Shown: in pieces, positions 55,539 through 63,487 of the stretch | Layout of the letters: every line of letters begins with the position of its first letter | How positions within the stretch are numbered: position 1 is the first letter of the stretch | From: Parerythrobacter_A sp963761775 | GTDB lineage: Bacteria > Pseudomonadota > Alphaproteobacteria > Sphingomonadales > Sphingomonadaceae | Assembly (NCBI GenBank): GCA_963761775.1 | Contig: CAVXIF010000012.1 | Coordinates: 124,001-188,000 of the forward strand | Direction: 5' to 3' | Length of the DNA: 64,000 bases | The notes under the pieces: generated by a model | Told to the model about the DNA's origin: nothing | Database searches by the model: none | What the model saw: the letters and a program-made list of their open reading frames with translations, nothing else | Made by a program: the position numbers and the translations under genes

Positions 55539-57412
55539 AGGGTCTGCTCCAGATATTCGTTCACATTCAGCAACGACCAGATAAGCAGCCGCCGGTTTTC
55601 CTTGCCGTCCAGATGCTCGCCCACCAGCGAATGCACCGTCTTGCGATCCAGAACGTCGAACAGCCGCGCATCGGTGCCACACAGCCGGTCGCGCACGAAG
55701 TCGATGCTTTCGCCCTTGAACCAGCTTGCGTCGGGCGAGGAAAAGCCCTGCTTCTGCGCTTTGGTCACCTCGTCAGGGATGTAGCGGCCCATCATGTCGC
55801 GCAGGATCTGCTTCCCGTCGCTGGACTTGCGGAAGATATCGCGCGATTTCCCGGATACGTCGTTTTCGTCGATGCGCACTGCCTCGTCGAGCTGGTTCAG
55901 CTTGAGGCCGACCGGGCACTGCATGGCAAAATCGACCAGATCGTTGTCCATGAACGGTACGCGCGTTTCCAGGCTGTGCGCCATCGACAGCTTGTCCTCC
56001 ACAACGAAAAGGCCGTGCAGGAAGGTCTTTGCCTCAAGATAGAGCGAATGGTTGATGTAGTCTTCGGGCCGCTCCAGCGTATTTTCGTGCGTGGCGAAAA
56101 CCTCACGGAAAATGCGGCGCGGATTGACCTGGTCTGCCGTGACACCGGTTGGCATGAACAGCGCGTCGCGATTGGGCCGGTCGACCAGCCGTTGCCAGTA
56201 ATCGTAATACTGGTCGACATAATGGTCGAAATCTCGGTTTTGCGCGGCGCGATAATAGCGCCAGGGATAGCCGCCGAACAGTTCGTCCCCGCCCGCCCCG
56301 CTCAGCACAACTTTCACGAACCGGCTGGCAAGCTGGGCGGCGTAGTAATTTGGGTAGCTCTGGCCGACACGCGGTTCTTCCAGATGATGCGCCAGTGTCG
56401 GCAGGCAGCGCTCCATGTCGCCCGCTTTCAACACCATCTCGTAATGCTCGGTCTTGAACCGCGCGCTCATCGCCTCGGCCTTGACGCGCTCGTCGAACGC
56501 CAGTTCTATGCCGGATGCCGAGCTGAGATCGAAGCCACAGGTGAAAGTCTTGAGGTTGTCGAAATTCGTGGCAGCGATGGCAGTGATGGAACCTGAATCC
56601 ATGCCGCCCGATAGATAGCTGCCTATTTCCACGTCGCTGACCAGCTGCCGGTTGACAGCCTGCGCGAACAGACGGTCCAGTTCCTCGCGATATTCCTGGG
56701 GCGAGGCGTTCTGGTCGGGATCGCGGAACCGGTAATCCCAGTATCGGGTCAGCTCCAGTTCGGGCTGATCGCGCTTCAGGTCCAGCACACCGTAATGCCC
56801 GGCGGGCACCATCCGCACTCCCTTCAGGAGGGTCCGGTCGGTGAACAGGTTCTGGAACGTGAAATATTCGTACAGCGCCTCGTTATCGAGGCTGCGTTCG
56901 AACGCGGGATCGGCAAGAATCGCCTTTTGTTCCGACCCGTACCAGAACCGATTGCCCTGCTGCGCATAATAGAGCGGCTTGATGCCATAGCGGTCGCGCC
57001 CGAAGGTCAACGTGCGGTCCTTGCGGTCCCACAGCGTGAAGGCGAACATGCCGTTCAGCTTCTCGATCGCTGCGATGCCCCAATGCGCCAGTGCGTTCAG
57101 CACCACTTCGCTGTCGCTGGCGGAGCGGAACCAGTACCCGGCAGCCTCCAGCTCGTCCCGCAGCTCGCGGAAGTTGTAGACCTCTCCGTTGAAGTTGAGG
57201 ACATAACGATGCTCGACGCTGACCATCGGCTGCGCCGCCTGGTCGGACAGGTCGATGATGCGCAGGCGGCGATGCCCGAAACCGACATTGCCTTCGGTCC
57301 ACAACCCGCACCCGTCCGGCCCGCGATGAACCAGCGCATCGCGCATCGCCAGCACGGTTTCCGGCGCGACTGGCGCCCCGTCCAGCCGGATCAGGCCTGC
57401 AATGCCGCACAT
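55535..57412 (-). CDS. asnB: Asparagine synthase (glutamine-hydrolysing) family amidotransferase
   Basis: MCGIAGLIRLDG provides the N-terminal Cys nucleophile. ALVHRGPDGCG and NGEVYNFRELR complete the glutaminase domain (residues 1-200). The synthetase domain has VEIGSYLSGGMDSGSITAIA, cited as SYLSGGMDSGSI, and GAGGDELFGGYPWRYYRA. It is 625 residues and intact. In polysaccharide loci such proteins amidate the carboxyl of a uronic acid rather than making asparagine. Placed between an aminotransferase and an acetyltransferase, that is the likely role here, giving a uronamide in the repeat unit. The sugar acceptor is unknown. Confidence 0.9.
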   Translation of the reverse strand: MCGIAGLIRLDGAPVAPETVLAMRDALVHRGPDGCGLWTEGNVGFGHRRLRIIDLSDQAAQPMVSVEHRYVLNFNGEVYNFRELRDELEAAGYWFRSASDSEVVLNALAHWGIAAIEKLNGMFAFTLWDRKDRTLTFGRDRYGIKPLYYAQQGNRFWYGSEQKAILADPAFERSLDNEALYEYFTFQNLFTDRTLLKGVRMVPAGHYGVLDLKRDQPELELTRYWDYRFRDPDQNASPQEYREELDRLFAQAVNRQLVSDVEIGSYLSGGMDSGSITAIAATNFDNLKTFTCGFDLSSASGIELAFDERVKAEAMSARFKTEHYEMVLKAGDMERCLPTLAHHLEEPRVGQSYPNYYAAQLASRFVKVVLSGAGGDELFGGYPWRYYRAAQNRDFDHYVDQYYDYWQRLVDRPNRDALFMPTGVTADQVNPRRIFREVFATHENTLERPEDYINHSLYLEAKTFLHGLFVVEDKLSMAHSLETRVPFMDNDLVDFAMQCPVGLKLNQLDEAVRIDENDVSGKSRDIFRKSSDGKQILRDMMGRYIPDEVTKAQKQGFSSPDASWFKGESIDFVRDRLCGTDARLFDVLDRKTVHSLVGEHLDGKENRRLLIWSLLNVNEYLEQTL

Positions 57413-57413
57413 A

Positions 57414-58592
57414 TCAGGGGGCTTTGCGAACGGTGGCGATGACGTAATCCTGCTCCGCCTCGCTCATGCCATGAAACAGCGGCAGCGAGATGGTGCAGTC
57501 ATTTGCAATACGGGCATTTGGCATATCTTCCGGCGCGAGCCGATACTTCTCGCGGTAATATGTCAGCATGTGGACAGCATGGGTGGCAGGCCGTGTCGAG
57601 ATACCGGCGGTTTGCAACGCTTCCATCCAGGCATTACGCCGCGCGTGGACGGCGGCGATGTCGTTATGCACCTCGCCCGGTTCGAACAGGCAGGGATAGC
57701 TTTGATAGCTGTGCTTGCAGTTCTCCGGCTCCTGCGGCGTCTGCAACCAGTCCAGATCGGCAAAGGCGTCGTCGAAACGTGCAGCCAGCCGGCGGCGTTC
57801 CGCCACGATATCCGCTGCGCGATCCATTTGCGCGGAACCCAGCGCGCCCTGGATATCGGTCATGCGCTGGTTGTATCCCGCATGAGGGTGGTCGGCGAGC
57901 AGGAAGGGGCGCGGGCCGTGATGACGTTGCAGGTCGGACATGGCCGCCCCGTGATCGCGCAACTGCTGCACTTTTTCCGCCAGTTCGGGATCGGCGCATG
58001 TCACCATTCCGCCCTCGCCCGTGGTGATCGCCTTGCGCGGGTGGAAACTGAACGCGCCCGCATCGCCCAGCGTGCCGACATGCTTGCCATTATAGGTGGT
58101 GCCGAACCCGCAGGCGGCATCCTCGATAACCCACAGGCCGTGCTTCTTCGCAACCCGGTTCACCTCGTCCATGTTGGCGGCAAGGCCGAACAGATGGACC
58201 GGCATGATGCCGACGGTGCGGTCGGTAATCGCAGCTTCCATCGCTGCAATGTCGATGTTGAAGGTTGCAAGATCGATATCGCAGAACACCGCTTTTGCCT
58301 GCTGGTGCTCGACAATATTGGCGGTGGAAATCCAGGTGAAGGCGGGCACGATCACTTCGTCGCCCGCGGTCAGGCCCAAGGCCACGGCGGCGAGATGCAG
58401 GCCCGATGTGCACGAAGTAACAGCCAGCGAATGCGGTGCACCGGTAAAGTCCGACCATTTCCGTTCGAACGCCTTGACCTGCGGCCCCTGCACCAGCCAA
58501 CCGCTGCGCAGCGGTTCCAGCACGCTCTGTATTTCGGCTTCGGTCAATCCGGTGCGCGCAATCGGGACGTTCATTTCCGGTCTATCGCTCAT
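57414..58592 (-). CDS. DegT/DnrJ/EryC1/StrS PLP aminotransferase
   Basis: The product is a sugar aminotransferase, 392 residues, that makes an amino sugar from a keto-sugar nucleotide using glutamate. NVPIARTGLTEAEIQ and SGWLVQGPQVKAFE open it. TSCTSGLHLAAVALGL, cited as CTSGLHLA, WVIEDAACGFG and the PLP Lys in FSFHPRKAITTGEGG are diagnostic. ATG 58590-58592 overlaps the epimerase stop (ATGA); asnB follows one base later. It may aminate C4 of the 4-keto product of one of the dehydratases, but this is not certain. It is distinct from the WbpE-like copy at 59.6 kb. Confidence 0.9.
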   Translation of the reverse strand: MSDRPEMNVPIARTGLTEAEIQSVLEPLRSGWLVQGPQVKAFERKWSDFTGAPHSLAVTSCTSGLHLAAVALGLTAGDEVIVPAFTWISTANIVEHQQAKAVFCDIDLATFNIDIAAMEAAITDRTVGIMPVHLFGLAANMDEVNRVAKKHGLWVIEDAACGFGTTYNGKHVGTLGDAGAFSFHPRKAITTGEGGMVTCADPELAEKVQQLRDHGAAMSDLQRHHGPRPFLLADHPHAGYNQRMTDIQGALGSAQMDRAADIVAERRRLAARFDDAFADLDWLQTPQEPENCKHSYQSYPCLFEPGEVHNDIAAVHARRNAWMEALQTAGISTRPATHAVHMLTYYREKYRLAPEDMPNARIANDCTISLPLFHGMSEAEQDYVIATVRKAP

Positions 58593-59590
58593 GCGTCCAG
58601 CCCGACGGCGCGGCGGCGTTCGGCCACCGCTTCCTTGTGGCTGGCACGCCATGCGATCAGGCGCCTAAGCCCTTCGTCCAGATCGACCTCGGACGTGAAG
58701 CCGATTTCCTTGCTGGCCTTTACCGGGCTGCCGATGCGGTTGCGCACCAGCGTGGCCTGGCTGCGTTCGGCATACTGGATAACCTTGTCGCATCCGGTCA
58801 GCGCGACCAGTTTTTCGGCCAGTTCCTTCAGGCTGGTGCGCACGCCGGTGCCGACATTGTAGAATTCGTCCGTCGCATCCGCCTGCATCGCGCGGACATT
58901 GGCCAGTGCACAATCCTCGACCGCCACGAAGTCGAACGCCTCGGAACCGTCGCCCATGATGGTGGGTGCGTCGCCCCGGTCGATCGCATCCAGCATTTTC
59001 ATGATTACCGCGATATACGCGCCGTGGTAATCCTGTCGCGGGCCATAGACGTTCATGTAGCGCAGGCCGACATAATCCAGCTCATAACGATGGTGATACG
59101 CGCGCAGCATGGCTTCGCCGCAGATCTTGGTGGCGCCGTAGAAGTTCTGGTTGTTGAACGGGTGATCCTCTTCCATCGGGTCCGTCACCGCGTCACCATA
59201 GACGCTGGCGGAGGAGGAATAGACGAGCCGCTCGATGCCCTTTTTCACGCAGGCATCCATCACGTTGAACGTGCCGCCGACATTCACATTGAACGCATAG
59301 CGCGGGTATTCGTGGCATTGCAGCAGCCATAGCGCAGCAAAATGGAACACCCCGTCGATGCCGTCCATCGCCGTTTCCAGCACGTCGGACTGCAGGATAT
59401 CGCCACCGACATCGTATATCTTGCAACGCGGATCGGTCAGCGCGGCGGAGAGGTTTTCCCGACTGCCGCGTGCAAAGTTGTCGTAGATACGGAGGGAACC
59501 GACATCGTGCTTCAGCAGTGCATCGACCGTGTGCGATCCGATCAGGCCAGCCCCGCCGATTACCAGCAGATTTTTTCCGTCCAACTTCAT
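58589..59590 (-). CDS. NAD-dependent extended-SDR epimerase/dehydratase
   Basis: The product is 333 residues. LLVIGGAGLIGSHTVDAL has the glycine motif, IYDNFARGSRENL the cofactor acidic residue, and VYSSSASVYGDAVTDP and FYGATKICGEAM the Ser and Tyr-x-x-x-Lys residues. YVGLRYMNVYGPRQDYHGAY continues the epimerase fold, cited as RYMNVYGPRQ. It resembles UDP-glucose/UDP-glucuronate 4-epimerases and related decarboxylases; the substrate is not certain. It could epimerise the uronic acid that AsnB amidates. It starts 46 bases after wbpE and overlaps the aminotransferase start. Confidence 0.88.
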   Translation of the reverse strand: MKLDGKNLLVIGGAGLIGSHTVDALLKHDVGSLRIYDNFARGSRENLSAALTDPRCKIYDVGGDILQSDVLETAMDGIDGVFHFAALWLLQCHEYPRYAFNVNVGGTFNVMDACVKKGIERLVYSSSASVYGDAVTDPMEEDHPFNNQNFYGATKICGEAMLRAYHHRYELDYVGLRYMNVYGPRQDYHGAYIAVIMKMLDAIDRGDAPTIMGDGSEAFDFVAVEDCALANVRAMQADATDEFYNVGTGVRTSLKELAEKLVALTGCDKVIQYAERSQATLVRNRIGSPVKASKEIGFTSEVDLDEGLRRLIAWRASHKEAVAERRRAVGLDA

Positions 59591-59636
59591 ATCATCGTCT
59601 CCAACCGGGCGAAGGCGTTGCGCCTCCTGTCGGTGT

Positions 59637-60728
59637 TTAGATCGCTGCCTTCAGCGCGGCACTAATTTCACGGCGCGTTTCGGGCGTCATATAGGGGTGC
59701 ATCGGCAGGCTCATTACCGTGCGTGCCGCCTCTTCGCTATGGGGCAGTTCGGGCGCATCCACCGCTGCGACCGCAGGCTGTCGCGCCAGCGGCAACGGGT
59801 AATGCACGGCGGTGGGGATGCCTTTCGCCTTCAGCGCGGCCTGTACATCGTCGCGGTTCTCCACGCGTACGGTAAATTGCGCCCAGGCACTGTTACGGTC
59901 TGGCAGGATCGTGGGCAATCGGATGGCGTTGGAACCGGCCAGATCGTCGGCATAACCTTCCGCTACGGTCTGGCGCGCCGCCATTTCCTCGTCGAGGATC
60001 GCCAGCTTTTCCAGCAGCACCGCCGCCTGGATGGTGTCGAGGCGGCTGTTCATGCCGATGCGGATATGGTGATAACGCCGGTCCTGCCCGTGCCGTACGA
60101 TCTGCCGCGTGCGCGTGGCAAGTTCGGCATCGTTCGTGAAAATCGCGCCGCCATCGCCATAGCAGCCGAGCGGTTTGGACGGGAAGAAGCTGGTCGTCGC
60201 GATAGTCGACAGGCCGCAGGACCGCCGCCCCTTGTACTGCGCACCGAAACTTTGCGCACCGTCCTCGATGACGGCCAGCCCGTGCTTTTGCGCAACAGCA
60301 TTGATCGCGTCAAAATCCGCGCATTGGCCATAGAGCGAGACTGGAATGATTGCCTTTGTGCGTGGCGTAATCGCTGCTTCTATCTGTGCGGTGTCGATCG
60401 TATAAGTAACAGGGTCGATATCGACATAGACCGGTTTCGCACCGAGGATTGCCGCCGCTTCGGCGGTGGCGATGTAGCTGAAGCTGGGCGTAATCACTTC
60501 GTCGCCCGCGCCGATGCCGAGGCCCATAAGACTGGCCTGCAGGGCATCGGTGCCATTGGCGCAGCTGATGCAGTGCGCGACGCCGACGAATTCGGCCAGT
60601 TGTTCCTCCAACTCCGTCACTTCCGGCCCCATGATGAAGGCGCCATGATCGACCACGCGCGCGATCGCGGCTTCGACACGGCCATCCAGGCGCGCGCGTT
60701 GCGCTGCAAGGTCGATGAAGGGGATCAT
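59637..60728 (-). CDS. wbpE: WbpE-like UDP-3-keto-GlcNAcA aminotransferase
   Basis: The product is a PLP aminotransferase of 363 residues that aminates C3 of UDP-3-keto-2-acetamido-glucuronic acid with glutamate as donor. MIPFIDLAAQRARLDGRVEA, ANGTDALQASLMGLGIGAGD, VIEDGAQSFGAQYKG and the PLP Lys in SFFPSKPLGCYGDGG are typical of the WbpE/WlbC branch. GMNSRLDTIQAAVL completes the core. It follows wbpD with a single base between them and wbpB upstream, so the order B-D-E matches the Wbp pathway. ATG 60726-60728 is used. No frame breaks. Confidence 0.92.
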   Translation of the reverse strand: MIPFIDLAAQRARLDGRVEAAIARVVDHGAFIMGPEVTELEEQLAEFVGVAHCISCANGTDALQASLMGLGIGAGDEVITPSFSYIATAEAAAILGAKPVYVDIDPVTYTIDTAQIEAAITPRTKAIIPVSLYGQCADFDAINAVAQKHGLAVIEDGAQSFGAQYKGRRSCGLSTIATTSFFPSKPLGCYGDGGAIFTNDAELATRTRQIVRHGQDRRYHHIRIGMNSRLDTIQAAVLLEKLAILDEEMAARQTVAEGYADDLAGSNAIRLPTILPDRNSAWAQFTVRVENRDDVQAALKAKGIPTAVHYPLPLARQPAVAAVDAPELPHSEEAARTVMSLPMHPYMTPETRREISAALKAAI

Positions 60729-60729
60729 G

Positions 60730-61312
60730 CTACGCCGCCTCCCGCCGCAGCATGTTTTCAACCAGCGCATAACGGTCGCCGGTGTGTTCGCACACGGCCT
60801 CGCCTTCGCCGAAGACGGGCAAGTCCAGCTTTTCGCCATATGCGCTCATCCAGCCGATTTGCCGTGCCGGCACGCCCGCCATCAGCGCATAATCCGGCAC
60901 GTCGCGGTTAATCACCGCGCCTGCTGCCACGAAGGCGCCGGTTCCGATCGTGACGCCGCACACGATGGTGCAATTCGCGCCCAGCGTCGCTCCTTCGCGC
61001 ACCAGCGTGTCGCGATACTCGTCCTTGCGTGCGACCTTGGCGCGCGGGTTGTAGACATTCGTGAACACCATGCTCGGGCCACAGAATACGCCGTCTTCCA
61101 ACGTAACATTGTCATAGACGGAGACGTTGTTCTGCACCTTGCAGCCATCGCCGATCGTTACCGCGTTGCCGACGAACACCCCCTGCCCCAGCGAAACATC
61201 GCACCCGATAACGGCACCTGCACAGACATGGACAAAGTGCCAGACACGCGTGCCCTCGCCCAGCGTCGCGCCCTCATCCACGATGGCACTCGGAATGCAC
61301 TGTCGCCGTCAT
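60730..61312 (-). CDS. wbpD: WbpD-like UDP-GlcNAc(3NH2)A N-acetyltransferase, one frameshift
   Basis: The product is a hexapeptide-repeat acetyltransferase that acetylates the new 3-amino group. EGATLGEGTRVWHFVHVCAG, GQGVFVGNAVTIGDGCKVQ, GPSMVFTNVYNPRA and VREGATLGANCTIVCGVTIG are classic WbpD/WlbB sequence. The core frame opens at 61281, but one extra T near 61293 hides the true start. Reading back with one base removed gives MTATVHPSAIVDEG from ATG 61310-61312, which overlaps the wbpB stop (ATGA). Repaired length is about 194 residues, the family norm. Confidence 0.92.
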
Positions 61313-62260
61313 GCCAGCGCACCGAGCGCCGGATGCCGTTCGCCCTTGCGGGGTTGTGGCTCGGCGTTGCGAATGCCGGATACGACATCGATGGCGGAAC
61401 GGTTGTCGTCCAGCCCGAAGCCGCGACCGGCGAGGATCTCCTCGTAGCTGCGCGTATGCAGGTCGGTGAAACCGCCGGAAAATTCGATCTCCTCGCCGTC
61501 GACGGTGATGGACCGAAATGTCCGCATAGCCCTTCTCGCGTTCGGCAGCTGGCACATCGTTGATATCCAAGGACAGAAACCAGCGCACCCGCGCGCGCGC
61601 ATACTCGAGGTAGCCACCCGCACGACCGTCTTCCGACACATGCACAATGTTTTCCTGCAATGAGCCGAAGATGAAATGCAGCATGTCGAAGAAATGCACG
61701 CCGATATTGGTGGCGATGCCGCCAGCCTTGCGTTCGTCGCCCTTCCAGCTCTGGTGATACCAGCGCCCGCGCGATGTCACATAGGTCAGGTCGACCTCGT
61801 GCTTGGTATCGGCAGGCGCAGCATCCATCCGCGCCTTCAGTTCCATTATGGCGGGATGCAGGCGAAGTTGCAGGATGGTGCGGATGGAATGCCCGGTATC
61901 GCGCTCCACCTCGGCCAGTGCATCCAGGTTCCACGGGTTCAGCACCAGCGGTTTCTCGCAGATCGCGTCGGCCCCTGCGCGCAGGGCGAAGCGCATGTGC
62001 GAATCGTGCAGGTAGTTGGGCGAACAGATCGCAATATGATCGACCCGCGCCTCGCTGCCGGTGCGCCTCAGCTTGTCGATATGGCGGTCGAACCGCTCGA
62101 ATTCGGTAAAGAAGTGCGCGTCGGGGAAATAGCTGTCGATGATGCCGACGGAATCGCTGGGGTCGAGCGCGGCAACGATGCGGTGCCCGGTATCGCGGAT
62201 GGCGCCCATATGGCGCGGCGCGATGTAACCGGCAGCGCCGACCAGTGCGAAGTTTTTCAT
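61309..62260 (-). CDS. wbpB: WbpB-like UDP-GlcNAcA 3-dehydrogenase, one frameshift
   Basis: The product is a Gfo/Idh/MocA oxidoreductase of about 317 residues that oxidises C3 of UDP-2-acetamido-glucuronic acid. MKNFALVGAAGYIAPRHMGA, IAICSPNYLHDSHMRFAL, ICEKPLVLNPWNLDAL and GGIATNIGVHFFDMLHFIFG, cited as NIGVHFFDMLH, are typical WbpB/WlbA text. Characterised enzymes keep NAD bound and regenerate it with 2-oxoglutarate, releasing 2-hydroxyglutarate. The frame breaks near 61526; the following frame reads SITVDGEEIEFSGGFTDLHT and ends at 61309. A 103-base gap separates it from the upstream L-2-hydroxyglutarate-oxidase-like gene. WbpA, which makes the uronic acid, and WbpI, a 2-epimerase, are not in the window. 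Confidence 0.92.
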
Positions 62261-62363
62261 GTAGCGACCCGACGCGGTTCCGTGTGTGAAAGTCTTGTGA
62301 CGCGGTCGGCCCTAGCCGCCTTCACGCGCGCAGGAAAGCGCAGCTTCTCATACCTTTGTCGCA

Positions 62364-63483
62364 TTACGCCAGCAAGCCGGTTGCCGCCACCGCCCGTTCG
62401 CCCAGCGGCAATGATGCGGTGAGGCCGGGCGACTCGATACCGAACAGGTTGACCAGCCCCGGCATGCCGTGGAAATCGGAAGAGGAAAGCAGGAAGTCGT
62501 GCGGCGGTTCGCCCGGCCCCGACAGTTTGGGGCGCACACCGGCATAGTCGGGCGTCAGGCGGTTCGCCTCCACCCCGGACCAAAAGCGCGCCACCGCTCG
62601 TTGCGAAGTCTTCGCGCGCCTCTTCCGGCACGCTGTAATCGGGCGCGTCCACCCACGTCACATCGGGACCGAACCGCGCCCGCCCGGCAAGGTCCAGCGT
62701 CAGATGCGTGCCCAGCCCGCCAGCGACGGGCACGGGATAGATCAGATGGCGGAACGGGACCGCGCCAGCATACCCGAAGTAACAGCCCCGCGCGTAATAC
62801 AGTGGCGGAACCGCTTCGGGTGGCAAGCCTACGGTCTTTGCGGCGATATCATGCGCCCATAGCCCCGCCGCATTCACGATACCGCGCGCGCGAACGGTCG
62901 CATCGCAAGTTCGGACCGACCACGCGCCGTCCTCGAAATGCAGCGCCTCGACAGCAGCATGGGTGACGAGTTGCGTACCCGCATTCTCCGCCACACCGAG
63001 CATAGCGAGCATGAGCGCATGAGAGTCGACGATGCCGGTGTGAGGTGACAGGATCGCCGCAACCGCGTTTAAATGTGGCTCCATCGCGCGCAGTTGCGCT
63101 CCGTCGATAAACTGCAAATCGCGCGCGCCCGCCGCCGTGGCCTTGCGTTCGATCTGCTCCAGCTGCGCGACCTCGTCGGGCTGCGTCGCCACGATCAGCT
63201 TGCCGCATCGCTTTACCGGTACCCCGTGCTCCTGCGCAAAGGCATACAGCCGCGCACTGCCTTCGACACAGGTTTGTGCTTTCAGCGAGCCTTGCGGATA
63301 ATAGATACCGGCGTGGATAACCTCGGAATTGCGGGCGCTGGTTTCCTGACCGAAACCAGCATTGCGCTCCAGCACCAGAACGGACAGCCCTTGCCGCGCG
63401 GCGTGCATGGCGGTTGCCAGCCCCACCACACCGGCCCCGATAACGATCAGGTCGGCGTCGACCGGTGCCGCGCTGCCAGCCAT
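62364..63483 (-). CDS. L-2-hydroxyglutarate oxidase/dehydrogenase-like FAD enzyme, one frameshift
   Basis: The product is a DAO-fold flavoprotein of about 373 residues. LIVIGAGVVGLATAMHAARQ is the FAD motif. ARNSEVIHAGIYYPQGSLKA, CGKLIVAT, SPHTGIVDSHALM and GGLGTHLTLDLAGRARFGPD are landmarks shared with LhgO/L2HGDH. The frame breaks near 62593 after EEAREDFA, and the next frame continues RFWSGVEANRLTPDYAGVRP, ending at 62364 with GIESPGLTASLPLGE. It would oxidise L-2-hydroxyglutarate to 2-oxoglutarate, passing electrons to quinone or oxygen. It is the gene before wbpB on the same strand, whose reaction is known to yield 2-hydroxyglutarate; a dedicated recycling role is my inference. Glycerol or another 2-hydroxyacid remains possible as substrate. 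Confidence 0.88.
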
Positions 63484-63487
63484 GTCG

